Numbered from the stretch's first letter, positions 1 to 9,412 are shown. The stretch is DNA of 64,000 nucleotides from Paenibacillus sp. V4I3 (GCF_030817215.1 NZ_JAUSZA010000001.1:4066501-4130500); one strand, 5' to 3'. Translations and numbers: made by a program. The notes: generated by a model not told the origin, from the sequence alone.

Positions 1-1241
1 TGGATCGGGTGTTGCCATTATATCGCGCGCTAACTAAGCAGCAAATTCGTAAACACTTGAATTTTCTCACGAGACAGAAAGTGACGCTTGTCGCCGATCT
101 GCCGCCGGGTACGGATGAGGAAGCATGGACAAATAAGCTTGGCGATCTTTTGCGTAAAAAAAATTACCGTGTACATACAGATGGAGCAGCGCTTCTGGCT
201 GAGAAATACCGTTTTAGCCGCTGGGGCCCCTATATTAATCATATTGGTCTCATTATATTTCTGATCGGTGTGTTAATGAGAAGCATTCCAGGCTGGCATA
301 TGGATGAGTACATGGGTATTCTGGAAGGGGAAACCAAGGCAATCCCTCACACTTCCTATTTCATCAAAAATGAAAAGTTCACGTTGGAGCTGTATGACGA
401 GAAAGATTTGCCAGAAAGTATTAAGGCTAAGGGGCAAATTGTCCCGAAAACCTATGAAACTCAGGCAGTTTTGTATCACTGTTCCGCGAATTGTGACGAT
501 TCATCCAAAGAACCGGTACTTACTGAAGTACACAAACAAAACATTATCGTGAATCATCCACTTGATTACAAAGGCCTACAAGCTTATCAATTCGATTATA
601 AATCAACACCAATGCTAATCTCCGTGAAGCCCACACTTAGCAATCCCGCTACAAGTGAGTCTTATGGAAGCTTTGATTTGCCAATGAATAATCCTAAGGA
701 TGAATATCAAGTAGGTCCTTACAAGCTGACGCTGAAAGGGTACTTCCCCGAGTTTGGTCTTGAAAAGGGACAGCCCATCAGCAAGTCGAATGAGCCCAAA
801 GCACCTGCATTTATATTTAGCATCACAGGTCCCGATCTAGCAGCTAACGGTATACCTTACCTGTACTTCCCAAGACAAATAGATAAAGAAACGTTCTCAC
901 AAGATACAATTAATGGCCCCATAAGTCAAAAGCTGAAGCTTGCTGTCGGCTCCATGGAAGGTGTTCAATTTGCCAATTACACAACCTATCTGAACATTCG
1001 CGTAGACAAGGCTATGCCTTATATCTGGGTAGGATCTGCGATATTCATGATTGGCGTGATTATGGGCTTCTATTGGCAGCATCGCCGCATCTGGATTCGA
1101 ATTGACAGCGGGAAGCTAACTTTGGGCGGTCATACAAATAAGAACTGGTTTGGACTTCGGAATGAAGTGGCAGCAGCACTCAAGAAGAACAATATAGAAG
1201 TTTCACCGAAATCATTAGATATTGGAGGGGACCAGGGGTGA
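1..1241 (+). CDS. resB: ResB, cytochrome c biogenesis protein (5' end outside the window)
   Basis: Membrane component of the System II (Ccs/Res) haem-ligation machinery that attaches haem to c-type cytochromes on the outer face of the membrane. The frame is open to the left edge, so the protein is cut at its N terminus. The visible part of about 410 aa carries one membrane segment near residues 75-95, a long extracytoplasmic domain, and a second membrane segment near residues 335-355 followed by a short basic cytoplasmic tail. The GTG at position 9 lies inside the ResB domain and is unlikely to be the true start. The stop overlaps the resC start by 4 bp, as in the Bacillus resABC-DE operon. 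resA would be expected just upstream. Confidence 0.93.
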   Translation, partial: DRVLPLYRALTKQQIRKHLNFLTRQKVTLVADLPPGTDEEAWTNKLGDLLRKKNYRVHTDGAALLAEKYRFSRWGPYINHIGLIIFLIGVLMRSIPGWHMDEYMGILEGETKAIPHTSYFIKNEKFTLELYDEKDLPESIKAKGQIVPKTYETQAVLYHCSANCDDSSKEPVLTEVHKQNIIVNHPLDYKGLQAYQFDYKSTPMLISVKPTLSNPATSESYGSFDLPMNNPKDEYQVGPYKLTLKGYFPEFGLEKGQPISKSNEPKAPAFIFSITGPDLAANGIPYLYFPRQIDKETFSQDTINGPISQKLKLAVGSMEGVQFANYTTYLNIRVDKAMPYIWVGSAIFMIGVIMGFYWQHRRIWIRIDSGKLTLGGHTNKNWFGLRNEVAAALKKNNIEVSPKSLDIGGDQG

Positions 1242-2497
1242 ATGTTAACTCACTGAGCAGCACCTTTTTACTTATAGCTTTTTTCGTTTACCTCGCTGCA
1301 TTTTTGTTGTTTGTCCTCTCGATAACCGGTAGGAAATGGAGTAATCGGGACCCCGAACAACATACGAAGCGATGGGGCTTTGTTGCTTTCATTGCTTCAC
1401 TAGTTGGATTTGCGTGTCACGTGACTTTCTTTTTTACTAGATGGGCGGAAGGTAATCATATCCCGACATCGAATATGTACGAATTCATGACCTTTCTAGG
1501 TATGATGATCATTTTTGCTTTCTTGATCGTGTATCTCATTTATCGCACACCTGTCCTTGGGGTATTCGCATTACCCATTGGCTTTATCATCATTGCTTAT
1601 GCTTCTGTTTTCCCGAGCGAAGTGCAACCCTTAATTCCAGCGTTGCAAAGTTACTGGCTCAAGATCCATGTAACAACCGCTGCTACAGGAGAAGCTTTCT
1701 TCGGAGTCGGCTTTGCCGGCGGATTGATGTATCTGCTCCGTGCTGTCGATTACAAAGGAACATCCAAAGTAGATAAGCGTGAACAAAGAGGCGTGGAACT
1801 TACGATCTTTTTCATTCTGATGTTAATCGCCTTCATTGCTTCCATCTTTACATTTAATGGTTCTGGCTATAAAGCCGTTTTCTCCAAAGAAGTCATCGTG
1901 ACCAATGCACAAGGCCAACAAGAGACGAACATTCATAATGAAACTTATGTATTGCCTCCAATTGTTAAGCCTTATGATACGAAGCTTGTAGAAATGAAGC
2001 CTTTCCTAGGCATGTCTGAACCTTTGTTCACAGCTCCATCTTGGATGGAAGGGGCAAGTGCAGGGCGTAAGTTGAATACGGTCATTTGGTCGATACTTGG
2101 AGGTCTTCTGCTCTATGGACTCGCACGTGTTGTTGCGCGTAAGCCATTAGGAGCAGCAATTGGACCCATCGTCAAAGGAATGGACCCGGAAGATCTGGAT
2201 GAAATCAGCTATCGTGCCATTGCGATCGGCTATCCGATTTTCACATTAGGCGCATTGATTTTTGCGATGATTTGGGCTCAAGAAGCATGGGGCCGTTTCT
2301 GGGGTTGGGATCCCAAAGAAGTTTGGGCCTTAATTACTTGGTTGTTCTATGCGGTGTTTTTACACCTTCGTCTCTCCAAGGGCTGGCAAGGTAAGAAATC
2401 AGCTTGGTTGACTGTTATTGGATTTATTGTTGTTATGTTTACATTAGTTGGTGTGAACCTAGTCATTGCGGGTCTTCACTCCTATGCAGGTGTATAA
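1238..2497 (+). CDS. resC: ResC/CcsA-type cytochrome c biogenesis protein
   Basis: Partner of ResB in System II haem export and ligation. The 419-aa protein is polytopic, with about eight hydrophobic segments and a soluble loop around residues 205-275. The family's tryptophan-rich haem-handling motif is present (EAWGRFWGWDPKEVWALITW, about residues 348-367), with conserved His residues on either side. The GTG start overlaps the resB stop and has a GGAGGGG ribosome binding site. Length and motif are typical of ResC; no oddities seen. Confidence 0.95.
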   Translation: MNVNSLSSTFLLIAFFVYLAAFLLFVLSITGRKWSNRDPEQHTKRWGFVAFIASLVGFACHVTFFFTRWAEGNHIPTSNMYEFMTFLGMMIIFAFLIVYLIYRTPVLGVFALPIGFIIIAYASVFPSEVQPLIPALQSYWLKIHVTTAATGEAFFGVGFAGGLMYLLRAVDYKGTSKVDKREQRGVELTIFFILMLIAFIASIFTFNGSGYKAVFSKEVIVTNAQGQQETNIHNETYVLPPIVKPYDTKLVEMKPFLGMSEPLFTAPSWMEGASAGRKLNTVIWSILGGLLLYGLARVVARKPLGAAIGPIVKGMDPEDLDEISYRAIAIGYPIFTLGALIFAMIWAQEAWGRFWGWDPKEVWALITWLFYAVFLHLRLSKGWQGKKSAWLTVIGFIVVMFTLVGVNLVIAGLHSYAGV

Positions 2498-2534
2498 ATC
2501 ATTCGAACTTAAATAGATAAGGATGTGAAGCTCC

Positions 2535-3248
2535 ATGGAAATGAAAGCTAGCATACTCGTTGTTGATGATGAGGAACGCATTCGTCGACTACTCAGAATG
2601 TATTTGGAAAAAGAGGGCTATATCATTGAAGAAGCAGAAGACGGTGAGACCGCGCTGCGGATGGCCACAGATACGGACTATGACTTAGTGCTGCTCGATG
2701 TGATGCTGCCAGGTATTGATGGGATTGAAGTTTGCGCACGGCTTCGTCAAGTAAAGTCCACGCCTGTCATTATGCTGACAGCCAAAGGCGAAGAGACGAA
2801 CCGAGTTAGCGGATTTGAGGTAGGTGCAGATGACTATGTCGTCAAACCTTTCTCACCGCGCGAAGTCATCTACCGGGTTAAAGCGATTCTGCGTCGCTCT
2901 TCTGCGACAGCGTACTTGTCCAAGGATGCGAGTTCGAGCAACAATATTGTATTTCCTAACCTAATCATCGAACATGATGCGCACCGGGTAACCGCAGGTG
3001 GACAGGAAGTAGCGTTGACTCCGAAAGAATATGAGCTGCTGCACTATTTGGCCGTATCTCCGGATAAAGTGTTCTCTCGTGAGGAACTGCTTAAGGATGT
3101 TTGGAATTATGAATTTTTTGGAGACCTACGTACCGTAGATACTCATGTAAAAAGACTCCGTGAAAAATTAAACAAAGTATCCCCGGATGCTGCGGCAATG
3201 ATCACGACCGTATGGGGAGTAGGCTATAAGCTAGAGGTGCCCAAATAA
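2535..3248 (+). CDS. resD: ResD, OmpR-family response regulator
   Basis: DNA-binding response regulator of the aerobic/anaerobic respiration control system. The receiver domain (about residues 5-118) has the acidic pair DD at 11-12, phospho-acceptor Asp55 in LVLLDVMLPG and Lys near 104. A winged-helix trans_reg_C domain fills about 135-235. It follows the cytochrome c genes by 37 bp and is translated with resE, which starts 1 bp after its stop. In Bacillus ResD activates the res, qcr and nitrate/nitrite respiration genes; qcrABC also lies in this window, at 60.5 kb. Confidence 0.95.
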   Translation: MEMKASILVVDDEERIRRLLRMYLEKEGYIIEEAEDGETALRMATDTDYDLVLLDVMLPGIDGIEVCARLRQVKSTPVIMLTAKGEETNRVSGFEVGADDYVVKPFSPREVIYRVKAILRRSSATAYLSKDASSSNNIVFPNLIIEHDAHRVTAGGQEVALTPKEYELLHYLAVSPDKVFSREELLKDVWNYEFFGDLRTVDTHVKRLREKLNKVSPDAAAMITTVWGVGYKLEVPK

Positions 3249-3249
3249 C

Positions 3250-5133
3250 GTGTTTATTTTCAGAAGTGTTGTAGGTAAGCTCTGGTTAACGATTATTGGC
3301 CTAGTTGGGGTTGTACTGCTCATACTAGGTCTTTTTCTTGTCAATTACATGGAAAATTATTTCGCTCAAGCGAATGATCAAACGAAAAATATGAAGAATA
3401 TGGCCGTCAAATTCTCGGAAGAAGCTTCGCATCATATGTATGATGAGCAGTTTTATGAATTGAGTAATGAACTGCTAAGCTTCCAAGATGCAAGAATGCT
3501 GGTGATCTCCACCGATATGAAGGAAATGGTTATTCCTTCTACACAAGGGAGCGAGTTAGCCAGTTTCCATGTAACCGATTTTTACACGGAAGCGGAGCTC
3601 AGACAAGTATTCGCAGGTCAGACGAAAGACAAACAAGTCAATAAGTCCGGTACAGGACGAATTAAGACGGGGGATGAGTACCTCGTTGTAGCCGTACCGT
3701 TAATAAATCTTCAAGGCACCATCGTTGGCGCAACGCTGCTGTATCAATCTCTGCAATCGTTAGAAGCAACGCAGTCCTACATGTTGAGATTGTTTATCTA
3801 TGTGTCCATAGTCGGCTTCCTTATGACGACTTTCTTCGCATTTTTCTTGTTCTCTCGGATTACTAGACCGCTTCAGCAATTGAAGAAAGCGGCTGATTTC
3901 ATCACTATGGGTGAGTATGGTACCCGTGTCCCTATTCAGTCCAAGGATGAAATTGGCGAGCTGGCCAAAACGTTTAACCACATGGGCGAGAAGATGCAGG
4001 AAAGCATCCGAGCCCTTAGTCAGGAAAAAGAGCATTTATCTAGTATTTTACGAAGCATGACCGATGCGGTCATCACGCTCGATGTGAATGGATCTGTCAT
4101 GCTGACCAATCCGCAAGGTGAGAAAATTGTGCAGGAGTGGAGCACGATTGAGTGGTCAGAGGATGATGAGGAGACGAGACGCTTCCGCAAACCGGATACA
4201 GCACTCGGGGATTGGGGATTAATGAGCTACAGCAATCCCTACTCGAGTCCGATCCCTGTGCCTCTGGTTCCGCTGTTCGAAGCGGTCGTGGACGAATCGT
4301 CGGAAGCAGCTACGAAGCTTCACGTGCAAAACGGCGTGTGGTCCGTCGCGATGACACCGTTATACACAAGCGATCAAGTGCGCGGCGCAGTGGCTGTCCT
4401 CCGTGATGTCACGGAGGAGGAGCGCCTCGATAAGCTGCGCAAGGATTTCGTGGCGAACGTGTCGCACGAGCTGCGCACGCCGATCTCGATGCTGCAGGGC
4501 TACAGCGAAGCCCTGCTGGATGACATCCCCTCCACGCCGGAGGAGCGCGTGGAGTTGGTGCAGGTCATTCACGACGAGTCGCTCCGCATGGGGCGCCTCG
4601 TCCGTGACCTGCTCGATTTGGCGCGGATGGAAGCCGGCCATCTCGAGCTGATCTTCAGGGAGGTCGAATTCGACTCCCTGGTGAGACGCATGCACCGCAA
4701 ATTTGCGGTGATGGCCAAAGAGCGCGGCATCATGCTAAGCGCTGCGCTGCCTGAGGAGCCCCTCATCCTTGGACGGGGGGATGAGGACCGGCTTGAGCAG
4801 GTGTTAACGAACCTGCTCGACAATGCTTTTCGGCATACGGCCTCAGGGGCACGTATTGCCATTAAGGCAGAGACCGCCGTCTACAAGGATCGGCCGGCGA
4901 TCCGCATTGAGGTCTCCGACGAGGGGCAGGGGATTCCTGCCGACGACCTGCCGTTCATATTTGAACGCTTCTACAAGGCGGATAAGGCCCGAACACGCGG
5001 TTCTTCGGGTGGTACAGGACTTGGACTCGCCATCGTGAAAAACATCGTAGATGCACATCATGGCAGTGTGACCGTACAAAGTGCTTTGGGACAGGGAACA
5101 ACCTTTACAATTCTTTTACCATGTGAGCCTTAA
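3250..5133 (+). CDS. resE: ResE, sensor histidine kinase
   Basis: Membrane sensor kinase paired with ResD. The 627-aa protein has a membrane segment at about 10-30, an extracytoplasmic sensor region, a second membrane segment at about 180-203, a HAMP domain, a PAS-like region (about 265-390), the H-box VSHELRTPISM, and the ATP-binding N, G1 and G2 boxes (LLDNAFRHT, DEGQGIP, GTGLGLAIVK). The GTG start has a GAGGTG site inside the end of resD. Bases from about 4200 to 4990, covering the kinase half, are visibly richer in G+C than the first half of the gene. Confidence 0.95.
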   Translation: MFIFRSVVGKLWLTIIGLVGVVLLILGLFLVNYMENYFAQANDQTKNMKNMAVKFSEEASHHMYDEQFYELSNELLSFQDARMLVISTDMKEMVIPSTQGSELASFHVTDFYTEAELRQVFAGQTKDKQVNKSGTGRIKTGDEYLVVAVPLINLQGTIVGATLLYQSLQSLEATQSYMLRLFIYVSIVGFLMTTFFAFFLFSRITRPLQQLKKAADFITMGEYGTRVPIQSKDEIGELAKTFNHMGEKMQESIRALSQEKEHLSSILRSMTDAVITLDVNGSVMLTNPQGEKIVQEWSTIEWSEDDEETRRFRKPDTALGDWGLMSYSNPYSSPIPVPLVPLFEAVVDESSEAATKLHVQNGVWSVAMTPLYTSDQVRGAVAVLRDVTEEERLDKLRKDFVANVSHELRTPISMLQGYSEALLDDIPSTPEERVELVQVIHDESLRMGRLVRDLLDLARMEAGHLELIFREVEFDSLVRRMHRKFAVMAKERGIMLSAALPEEPLILGRGDEDRLEQVLTNLLDNAFRHTASGARIAIKAETAVYKDRPAIRIEVSDEGQGIPADDLPFIFERFYKADKARTRGSSGGTGLGLAIVKNIVDAHHGSVTVQSALGQGTTFTILLPCEP

Positions 5134-5166
5134 TAAGCTATAAATAACGAAATTCGACATAAGAAG

Positions 5167-5210
5167 AGGCGTTTGCTGAGAAAACTCACAGCAAACGCCT
5201 TTAATTTGTA
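5167..5210. terminator. Terminator between convergent resE and serA
   Basis: A 12-bp inverted repeat (AGGCGTTTGCTG at 5167-5178 against CAGCAAACGCCT at 5189-5200) is followed by a T-rich run on the + strand. It lies in the 136-bp gap between the convergent ends of resE and serA and may serve both. Confidence 0.75.
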
Positions 5211-5269
5211 GAATATTCAGACAAAATCTTGTTGTTCGTGAAACACTTTGTTACCTAGTCGCTATTCGA

Positions 5270-6850
5270 TTATACCGTAAGGGCACGAACATTCACGATT
5301 TCGGCTTGTGTTGCAAGGTCAGCCAGTACTTCAGCAGGAGCGGATTTATCAATAGTTAGGACCATGATCGCCGAGCCGCCAATGACTTTACGTCCTACTT
5401 GCATCGTTGCGATGTTCACATTGTTGCTTCCTAGAAGCGTACCAACGCGGCCGATAATACCTGGTTTGTCGTTGTGGGAAATCAACAACAAGTTACCTTC
5501 TGCTGCGAAATCAACCGGATATTGATCGATGCGAACGATTCGTTCTCCGTAGCCAGCTAGTAAAGTACCAGCAAGTGTTTTCTCTTCTTGCTTCGTTTTT
5601 ACAGTAACAGTTACAAGATTTGTAAAGCTGTTGGATGTGTTTGACGTTTGAACAACGATATTCACGTCACGTGATTTAGCCAAGTGCATGGCATTCACGA
5701 TATTAATGGACTCTAATTGGTTCTCAAACACACCTTTTACGATGTAACGTGTTAATGGACTTGTATCTACATCAATCAAATCACCCGCATAGTTTACAAC
5801 GATTTCATAAACAGCGCCATGTGCGATTTGACCAAGGATAGAGCCGATTTTTTCACCGAGTCCAAAGTATGGTTGAAGTTTGTTCAATACATTGGCTGGT
5901 ACAGGCGGTAAGTTAACTGCATTTTTGAACGGTTCATTACGCAGGATATGAAGAACTTCTTCAGAAACGTCAATCGCTACGTTTTCTTGAGCTTCAATTG
6001 TAGATGCACCAAGATGAGGGGTCACAATGACTTTAGGGTTGTTCAAGAAAGGGTGATCCTTTTGTGGTGGCTCTACTTCGAATACGTCGAAAGCAGCTCC
6101 GGCTACAATCCCTTGATCAATCGCTTCAACCATCGCCATTTCATCAATAATACCGCCGCGTGCACAGTTGATAAGGCGCATACCTTTTTTCATAATATCG
6201 AATTGCGGTTTGGAGATCAGGTGGCGCGTTTCTGGTGTGAGTGGCGTATGAACCGTGATAAAATCTGCTTTTGCAACAATTTCATTGACAGTACCAAGCT
6301 TAACGCCAATTTTCTCAGCGCGTTCTTCCGTCAAGAAAGGGTCATATCCGATAACTTCCATTCCGAATACCTTAGCGCGTTTGGCTACTTCGCTGCCGAT
6401 ACGTCCCATACCGAGAATACCGAGAGTTTTGTTGCGAAGCTCAACACCGATAAATTTCCGATCCCATTCGCCGCCAACTGTTTTCTTATATGCTTGCGGG
6501 ATCATACGTGCTGTTGACATCATCATGGCAAATGTAAGCTCACAAGTAGCAATCGTATTTCCGTCCGGTGCGTTGATGACGATAATACCGCGTTTTGTTG
6601 CTGCTTCCAAATCAATATTATCTACACCAACACCAGCGCGGCCAATAACTTTTAGCTTCGTTCCAGCATTCATGATTTTCTCTGTAACTTTCGTTTGGCT
6701 GCGAACTAGAAGGGCATCATACTCACCGATGATGGCAATGAGCTCATCTTCAGATAGGCCGGATTGCTTCACTACTTCTACATCGGTTGCATCATAAAGC
6801 ATTTGAATTCCCATGTCACTAATTGGATCGGATACTAGAACTTTGTACAT
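5270..6850 (-). CDS. serA: D-3-phosphoglycerate dehydrogenase
   Basis: First step of serine biosynthesis, oxidising 3-phosphoglycerate to 3-phosphohydroxypyruvate with NAD. At 526 aa it is the long form, with substrate-binding, nucleotide-binding, intervening (ASB) and C-terminal ACT domains. The Rossmann motif GILGMGRIGSEVAKRAKVFG lies near residues 144-163 and the catalytic His near PHLGAST. The ACT domain (about 452-524) is the expected serine-sensing part. The gene stands alone on the minus strand, and its leader carries a T-box, so expression should respond to uncharged tRNA. Confidence 0.97.
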   Translation of the reverse strand: MYKVLVSDPISDMGIQMLYDATDVEVVKQSGLSEDELIAIIGEYDALLVRSQTKVTEKIMNAGTKLKVIGRAGVGVDNIDLEAATKRGIIVINAPDGNTIATCELTFAMMMSTARMIPQAYKKTVGGEWDRKFIGVELRNKTLGILGMGRIGSEVAKRAKVFGMEVIGYDPFLTEERAEKIGVKLGTVNEIVAKADFITVHTPLTPETRHLISKPQFDIMKKGMRLINCARGGIIDEMAMVEAIDQGIVAGAAFDVFEVEPPQKDHPFLNNPKVIVTPHLGASTIEAQENVAIDVSEEVLHILRNEPFKNAVNLPPVPANVLNKLQPYFGLGEKIGSILGQIAHGAVYEIVVNYAGDLIDVDTSPLTRYIVKGVFENQLESINIVNAMHLAKSRDVNIVVQTSNTSNSFTNLVTVTVKTKQEEKTLAGTLLAGYGERIVRIDQYPVDFAAEGNLLLISHNDKPGIIGRVGTLLGSNNVNIATMQVGRKVIGGSAIMVLTIDKSAPAEVLADLATQAEIVNVRALTV

Positions 6851-6904
6851 AATTCGGTTCCTCCTTAATATTGGGACCTTTGAGCTGGCTCAAAGACTTC
6901 CTCT

Positions 6905-7200
6905 GATGAACATAAAAAAACTCCCAACCCTCAGGTACAGACACGTATGTCTGTAGCCAAAGGGACGAGAGATTGCTTTCGTGGTACCACCCTAGTTCGC
7001 TGCCCATTCACACGGGAAGCCTCAATTGGTCTTGCGACCTGGAACTGTAACGTGTTCCTATCCCGATTGCATCTACTTTATTCAATGCAATAACTCTGGA
7101 GTGCTCCGCAAAATGTTCGCTACCGATTCGCACCTACCATCGGTTCTCTGAAAGCTACTTTACTTGCTTGGCTCCGTCAACGCTGTACTGTGATATAGAA
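6905..7200 (-). promoter_or_regulatory. T-box leader of serA, probably serine-specific
   Basis: On the minus strand the canonical T-box sequence AGGGTGGTACCACG occupies 6980-6993, between a stem I region and a terminator. Upstream are the AGTA element and the AGAGAACCG distal stem I motif. The base of stem I is GGAG/CTCC, and the triplet just before it is AGC followed by A (AGC is the complement of 7103-7105). I read this as a Ser(AGC) specifier, which suits serA. The T-box itself is certain; the specifier is inferred by eye from the expected loop position. Confidence 0.9.
6914..6971 (-). terminator. Regulated terminator of the serA T-box
   Basis: Read on the minus strand, CTCTCGTCCCT (complement of 6961-6971) pairs with AGGGTTGGGAG (complement of 6921-6931) and is followed by seven U (6914-6920). 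A smaller hairpin, ACAGACA/TGTCTGT, sits in the loop. It overlaps the region that would otherwise form the T-box antiterminator. Confidence 0.8.
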
Positions 7201-7208
7201 TTTTCATT

Positions 7209-7237
7209 AGATTAACATGCGTTTGAAATCGTGTCAA
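7209..7237 (-). promoter_or_regulatory. Sigma-A promoter of the serA T-box transcript
   Basis: On the minus strand TTGACA (complement of 7232-7237) is followed after 17 nt by TAATCT (complement of 7209-7214). Transcription would start near 7202, at the base of T-box stem I. The remaining bases up to about 7385, before the rhodanese reading frame opens, show no further feature that I can support. Confidence 0.75.
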
Positions 7238-7472
7238 TACATGTCGAATCAATTTCACATGAAAGTCATATTTGATATTTGAACGAGAGATTTTCCTAAG
7301 CTTTTCGTTTATTTTAAAGCAAGGACGCTTAGAAAGCAATGCTATTTCACTTGTATTTTAGCCTGATTTTCGCTATTGTACTCGTTAAATAGATATTGCT
7401 CTTGCAGCAAGTAAGGAAGGAAGTGCCGACATCGACATAACGAGTATTCATCCAAATAAATTCCTTGAAGCA

Positions 7473-7754
7473 TTGGAACAGCAGGAACTGAAAGATAGCA
7501 TCATTATCGACGTGAGGGAACTTCAAGAATGGGAGTTTTATCATCTTGAAGAAGCACAGCTTATCCCAATGCAGCAAATCCCTCATCGAATGGGTGAACT
7601 GTCAGATGATCGGGATATTTATCTCGTATGTGCGCATGGTGTGCGCAGCTATCGTGTTGCCGAGTATTTGTTGGAGAACGGTTTTGACCGGGTCATTAAT
7701 GTAGATGGAGGGATGGCAGCGGTCGCCATGCTTCGCGGATTCCAATATGATTAA
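7473..7754 (+). CDS. Rhodanese-like domain protein
   Basis: Single rhodanese domain protein, likely a sulfur-carrier or persulfide protein. The active-site loop is VCAHGVRSYR, giving the catalytic Cys in the CxxGxRS arrangement. From TTG7473 it is 93 aa. However, in-frame codons from about 7428 encode DIDITSIHPNKFLEAL, which matches the usual first strand of the domain, and a strong AAGGAAGG site sits at 7413-7420. No ATG, GTG or TTG exists in frame there; GTG7423 is one frame off. Either a rare start codon is used or one base is missing near 7428. The start is therefore unresolved. Confidence 0.8.
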   Translation: MEQQELKDSIIIDVRELQEWEFYHLEEAQLIPMQQIPHRMGELSDDRDIYLVCAHGVRSYRVAEYLLENGFDRVINVDGGMAAVAMLRGFQYD

Positions 7755-7760
7755 AAGAAA

Positions 7761-7794
7761 AGCCGAGCGCATCTGCGCCCGGCTTTTTCTTTTA
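7761..7794. terminator. Terminator between rhodanese gene and the minus-strand gene
   Basis: Hairpin AGCCGAGCGC-ATCT-GCGCCCGGCT (7761-7784, one A-C mismatch) is followed by TTTTTCTTTT on the + strand. The minus-strand side is preceded by an A-rich run and may also serve the convergent gene. Confidence 0.8.
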
Positions 7795-8712
7795 ATTCAC
7801 ATCCGAGAAAAATGGAAGCTGTGGAAGCAGCTCGTTGGCATACCACTTTGATTTCCCTTTGACAAAGTCTCCAGGACGAACGGCATTTGTACTTAGCAGC
7901 AGATCCATCGTTTGATTAACATCGTTCACGTTCATTTTCTTAGCTTGACCTGAGGCAATGAATTCATCAATACGTATCGTCAAATCCTGTGGGTAAAAAG
8001 GAGCAAATGCTTTATTTTTAAGTAATTTTGCTGTTATGTAATGATTTTTGACGTTTATGTTCATCGCACGCCATTGATCCAAATTGGCATTATTGTTTGG
8101 ATCGAAATTCTCAATATCATGATCGATCGTTCCGTTCCAAGCAACGATGGAATCGAAATAATTTTTCTGAGCCGTCAATGCTTGTGTTTTCGCTTCCAGG
8201 ATGTAGGCATCCTTCTGAATGACATCGAGCAGTTGTGGGCTTGTCAATCCGTTGGCCTTGTTTTGGTAACTTTTTAACGTATCAGCAAAAAGCTTCAGGC
8301 TTTTGAGATAACCTTGGTGAGACTGCACAAGCAGCGGGGATGAAGCCGGCATGCTCTTTTTTAGCAGCTCATTATATTTCTCGTCAGCGAGCTTGTACAA
8401 CTCTTTAAGAACGGCAGAGGCATCGACTGTAGAGTTGCCAAGTTCAATTTGACTCATCAACTCAAACCATTTATTCTGAAATTCCCTAAAGGGCAAAAAG
8501 ATGGTATGGTAATAAGATACGAGTACTTGTTGGTCGTAGGCTCCAATTTCCTGAATGACAGCCTTGTCGGCATGCAATATTTTATCGTATTTTTGATCTG
8601 ATTTCTCCTGGCCGACTCTTAAGCCGTAGAAAAAGGCGCCAAGTATACAAACAAGCATAAAGATAAACATGAGGGCGAATAAATAATCAGTGCGGGTTAG
8701 ACGTTTATCCAT
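7792..8712 (-). CDS. Hypothetical single-pass membrane-anchored protein
   Basis: I do not recognise a family for this 306-aa protein. It has a short basic N terminus, one membrane segment at about residues 11-31, and an extracytoplasmic region of about 270 aa rich in Lys, Asp, Leu and Tyr that looks mostly alpha-helical. No Cys, catalytic motif or repeat is apparent. It is monocistronic, convergent with the rhodanese gene and divergent from the CPBP protease gene 91 bp away. Confidence 0.75.
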   Translation of the reverse strand: MDKRLTRTDYLFALMFIFMLVCILGAFFYGLRVGQEKSDQKYDKILHADKAVIQEIGAYDQQVLVSYYHTIFLPFREFQNKWFELMSQIELGNSTVDASAVLKELYKLADEKYNELLKKSMPASSPLLVQSHQGYLKSLKLFADTLKSYQNKANGLTSPQLLDVIQKDAYILEAKTQALTAQKNYFDSIVAWNGTIDHDIENFDPNNNANLDQWRAMNINVKNHYITAKLLKNKAFAPFYPQDLTIRIDEFIASGQAKKMNVNDVNQTMDLLLSTNAVRPGDFVKGKSKWYANELLPQLPFFSDVN

Positions 8713-8803
8713 AATTAAAGCTCCTTATTCTCTCTTTTTCTTTTAACTTAGTATAGGGGAAATAGCCATAAAAGGGAATATGTGAGGAAATGAGGCTGCT
8801 TCC

Positions 8804-9412
8804 TTGAAAAAATTCGATTTTAAGAACATTCGCTTCGGAAAAGTTGATATGAGTGAATTGAATGACCGGACATTATTGCTTAATCTTTACATAACCCAAC
8901 TGCTTACGCTTATTATCGGTATTATCATCTTATTTTTTCAGAGCAATCATAAGATTCTTTCCATGTTTACCATTCATGGGGGCTTGAAGATTCTCATTTG
9001 GGGAAGTTTGTTTGCTCTACTTGTCCTCGGGATCGATGTTTTGATCTCTAGATGGGTGCCCAAGGAAGTATCAGACGACGGTGGAATTAATCAAATGTTA
9101 TTCGGGACGCGACCTTTATGGCATATTGCATTGATTTCGCTCATCGTAGCGATTTGTGAAGAAGTGCTGTTTCGAGGGGCGATACAGCATGCATGGGGCC
9201 CTTATTGGACTAGTATCTTGTTTGCAGCGATCCATATTCGGTATTTGCAGCATTGGTTAATGACAGGAATGGTTTTCAGTATAAGCTATGGTTTGGGATG
9301 GATTTACCTTCAAACTGGGAGTCTATGGACTCCGATAATCGCTCATTTTATCATTGATTTTGTAATGGGCTGCATACTTCGTTACAGCAAGGAGGAAGAA
9401 CAGGTCACATGA
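8804..9412 (+). CDS. CPBP family intramembrane metalloprotease
   Basis: Membrane protein of the CPBP (CAAX protease/bacteriocin-processing, Abi) family. It is 202 aa with about five or six hydrophobic segments and the three family motifs: EEVLFRG (motif 1, EExxxR), FAAIHIRY (motif 2, FxxxH) and HFIIDFVMG (motif 3). These Glu and His residues form the catalytic site of the family. The TTG start follows a GAGG-type site. It overlaps the next small gene by 4 bp (ATGA), so the two are probably co-translated. The substrate cannot be deduced. Confidence 0.88.
   Translation: MKKFDFKNIRFGKVDMSELNDRTLLLNLYITQLLTLIIGIIILFFQSNHKILSMFTIHGGLKILIWGSLFALLVLGIDVLISRWVPKEVSDDGGINQMLFGTRPLWHIALISLIVAICEEVLFRGAIQHAWGPYWTSILFAAIHIRYLQHWLMTGMVFSISYGLGWIYLQTGSLWTPIIAHFIIDFVMGCILRYSKEEEQVT

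Noticed and set aside
5948..6517. 189-aa and overlapping 180-aa open frames on the + strand
   Set aside because: Antisense shadows of serA, a clear and complete gene.
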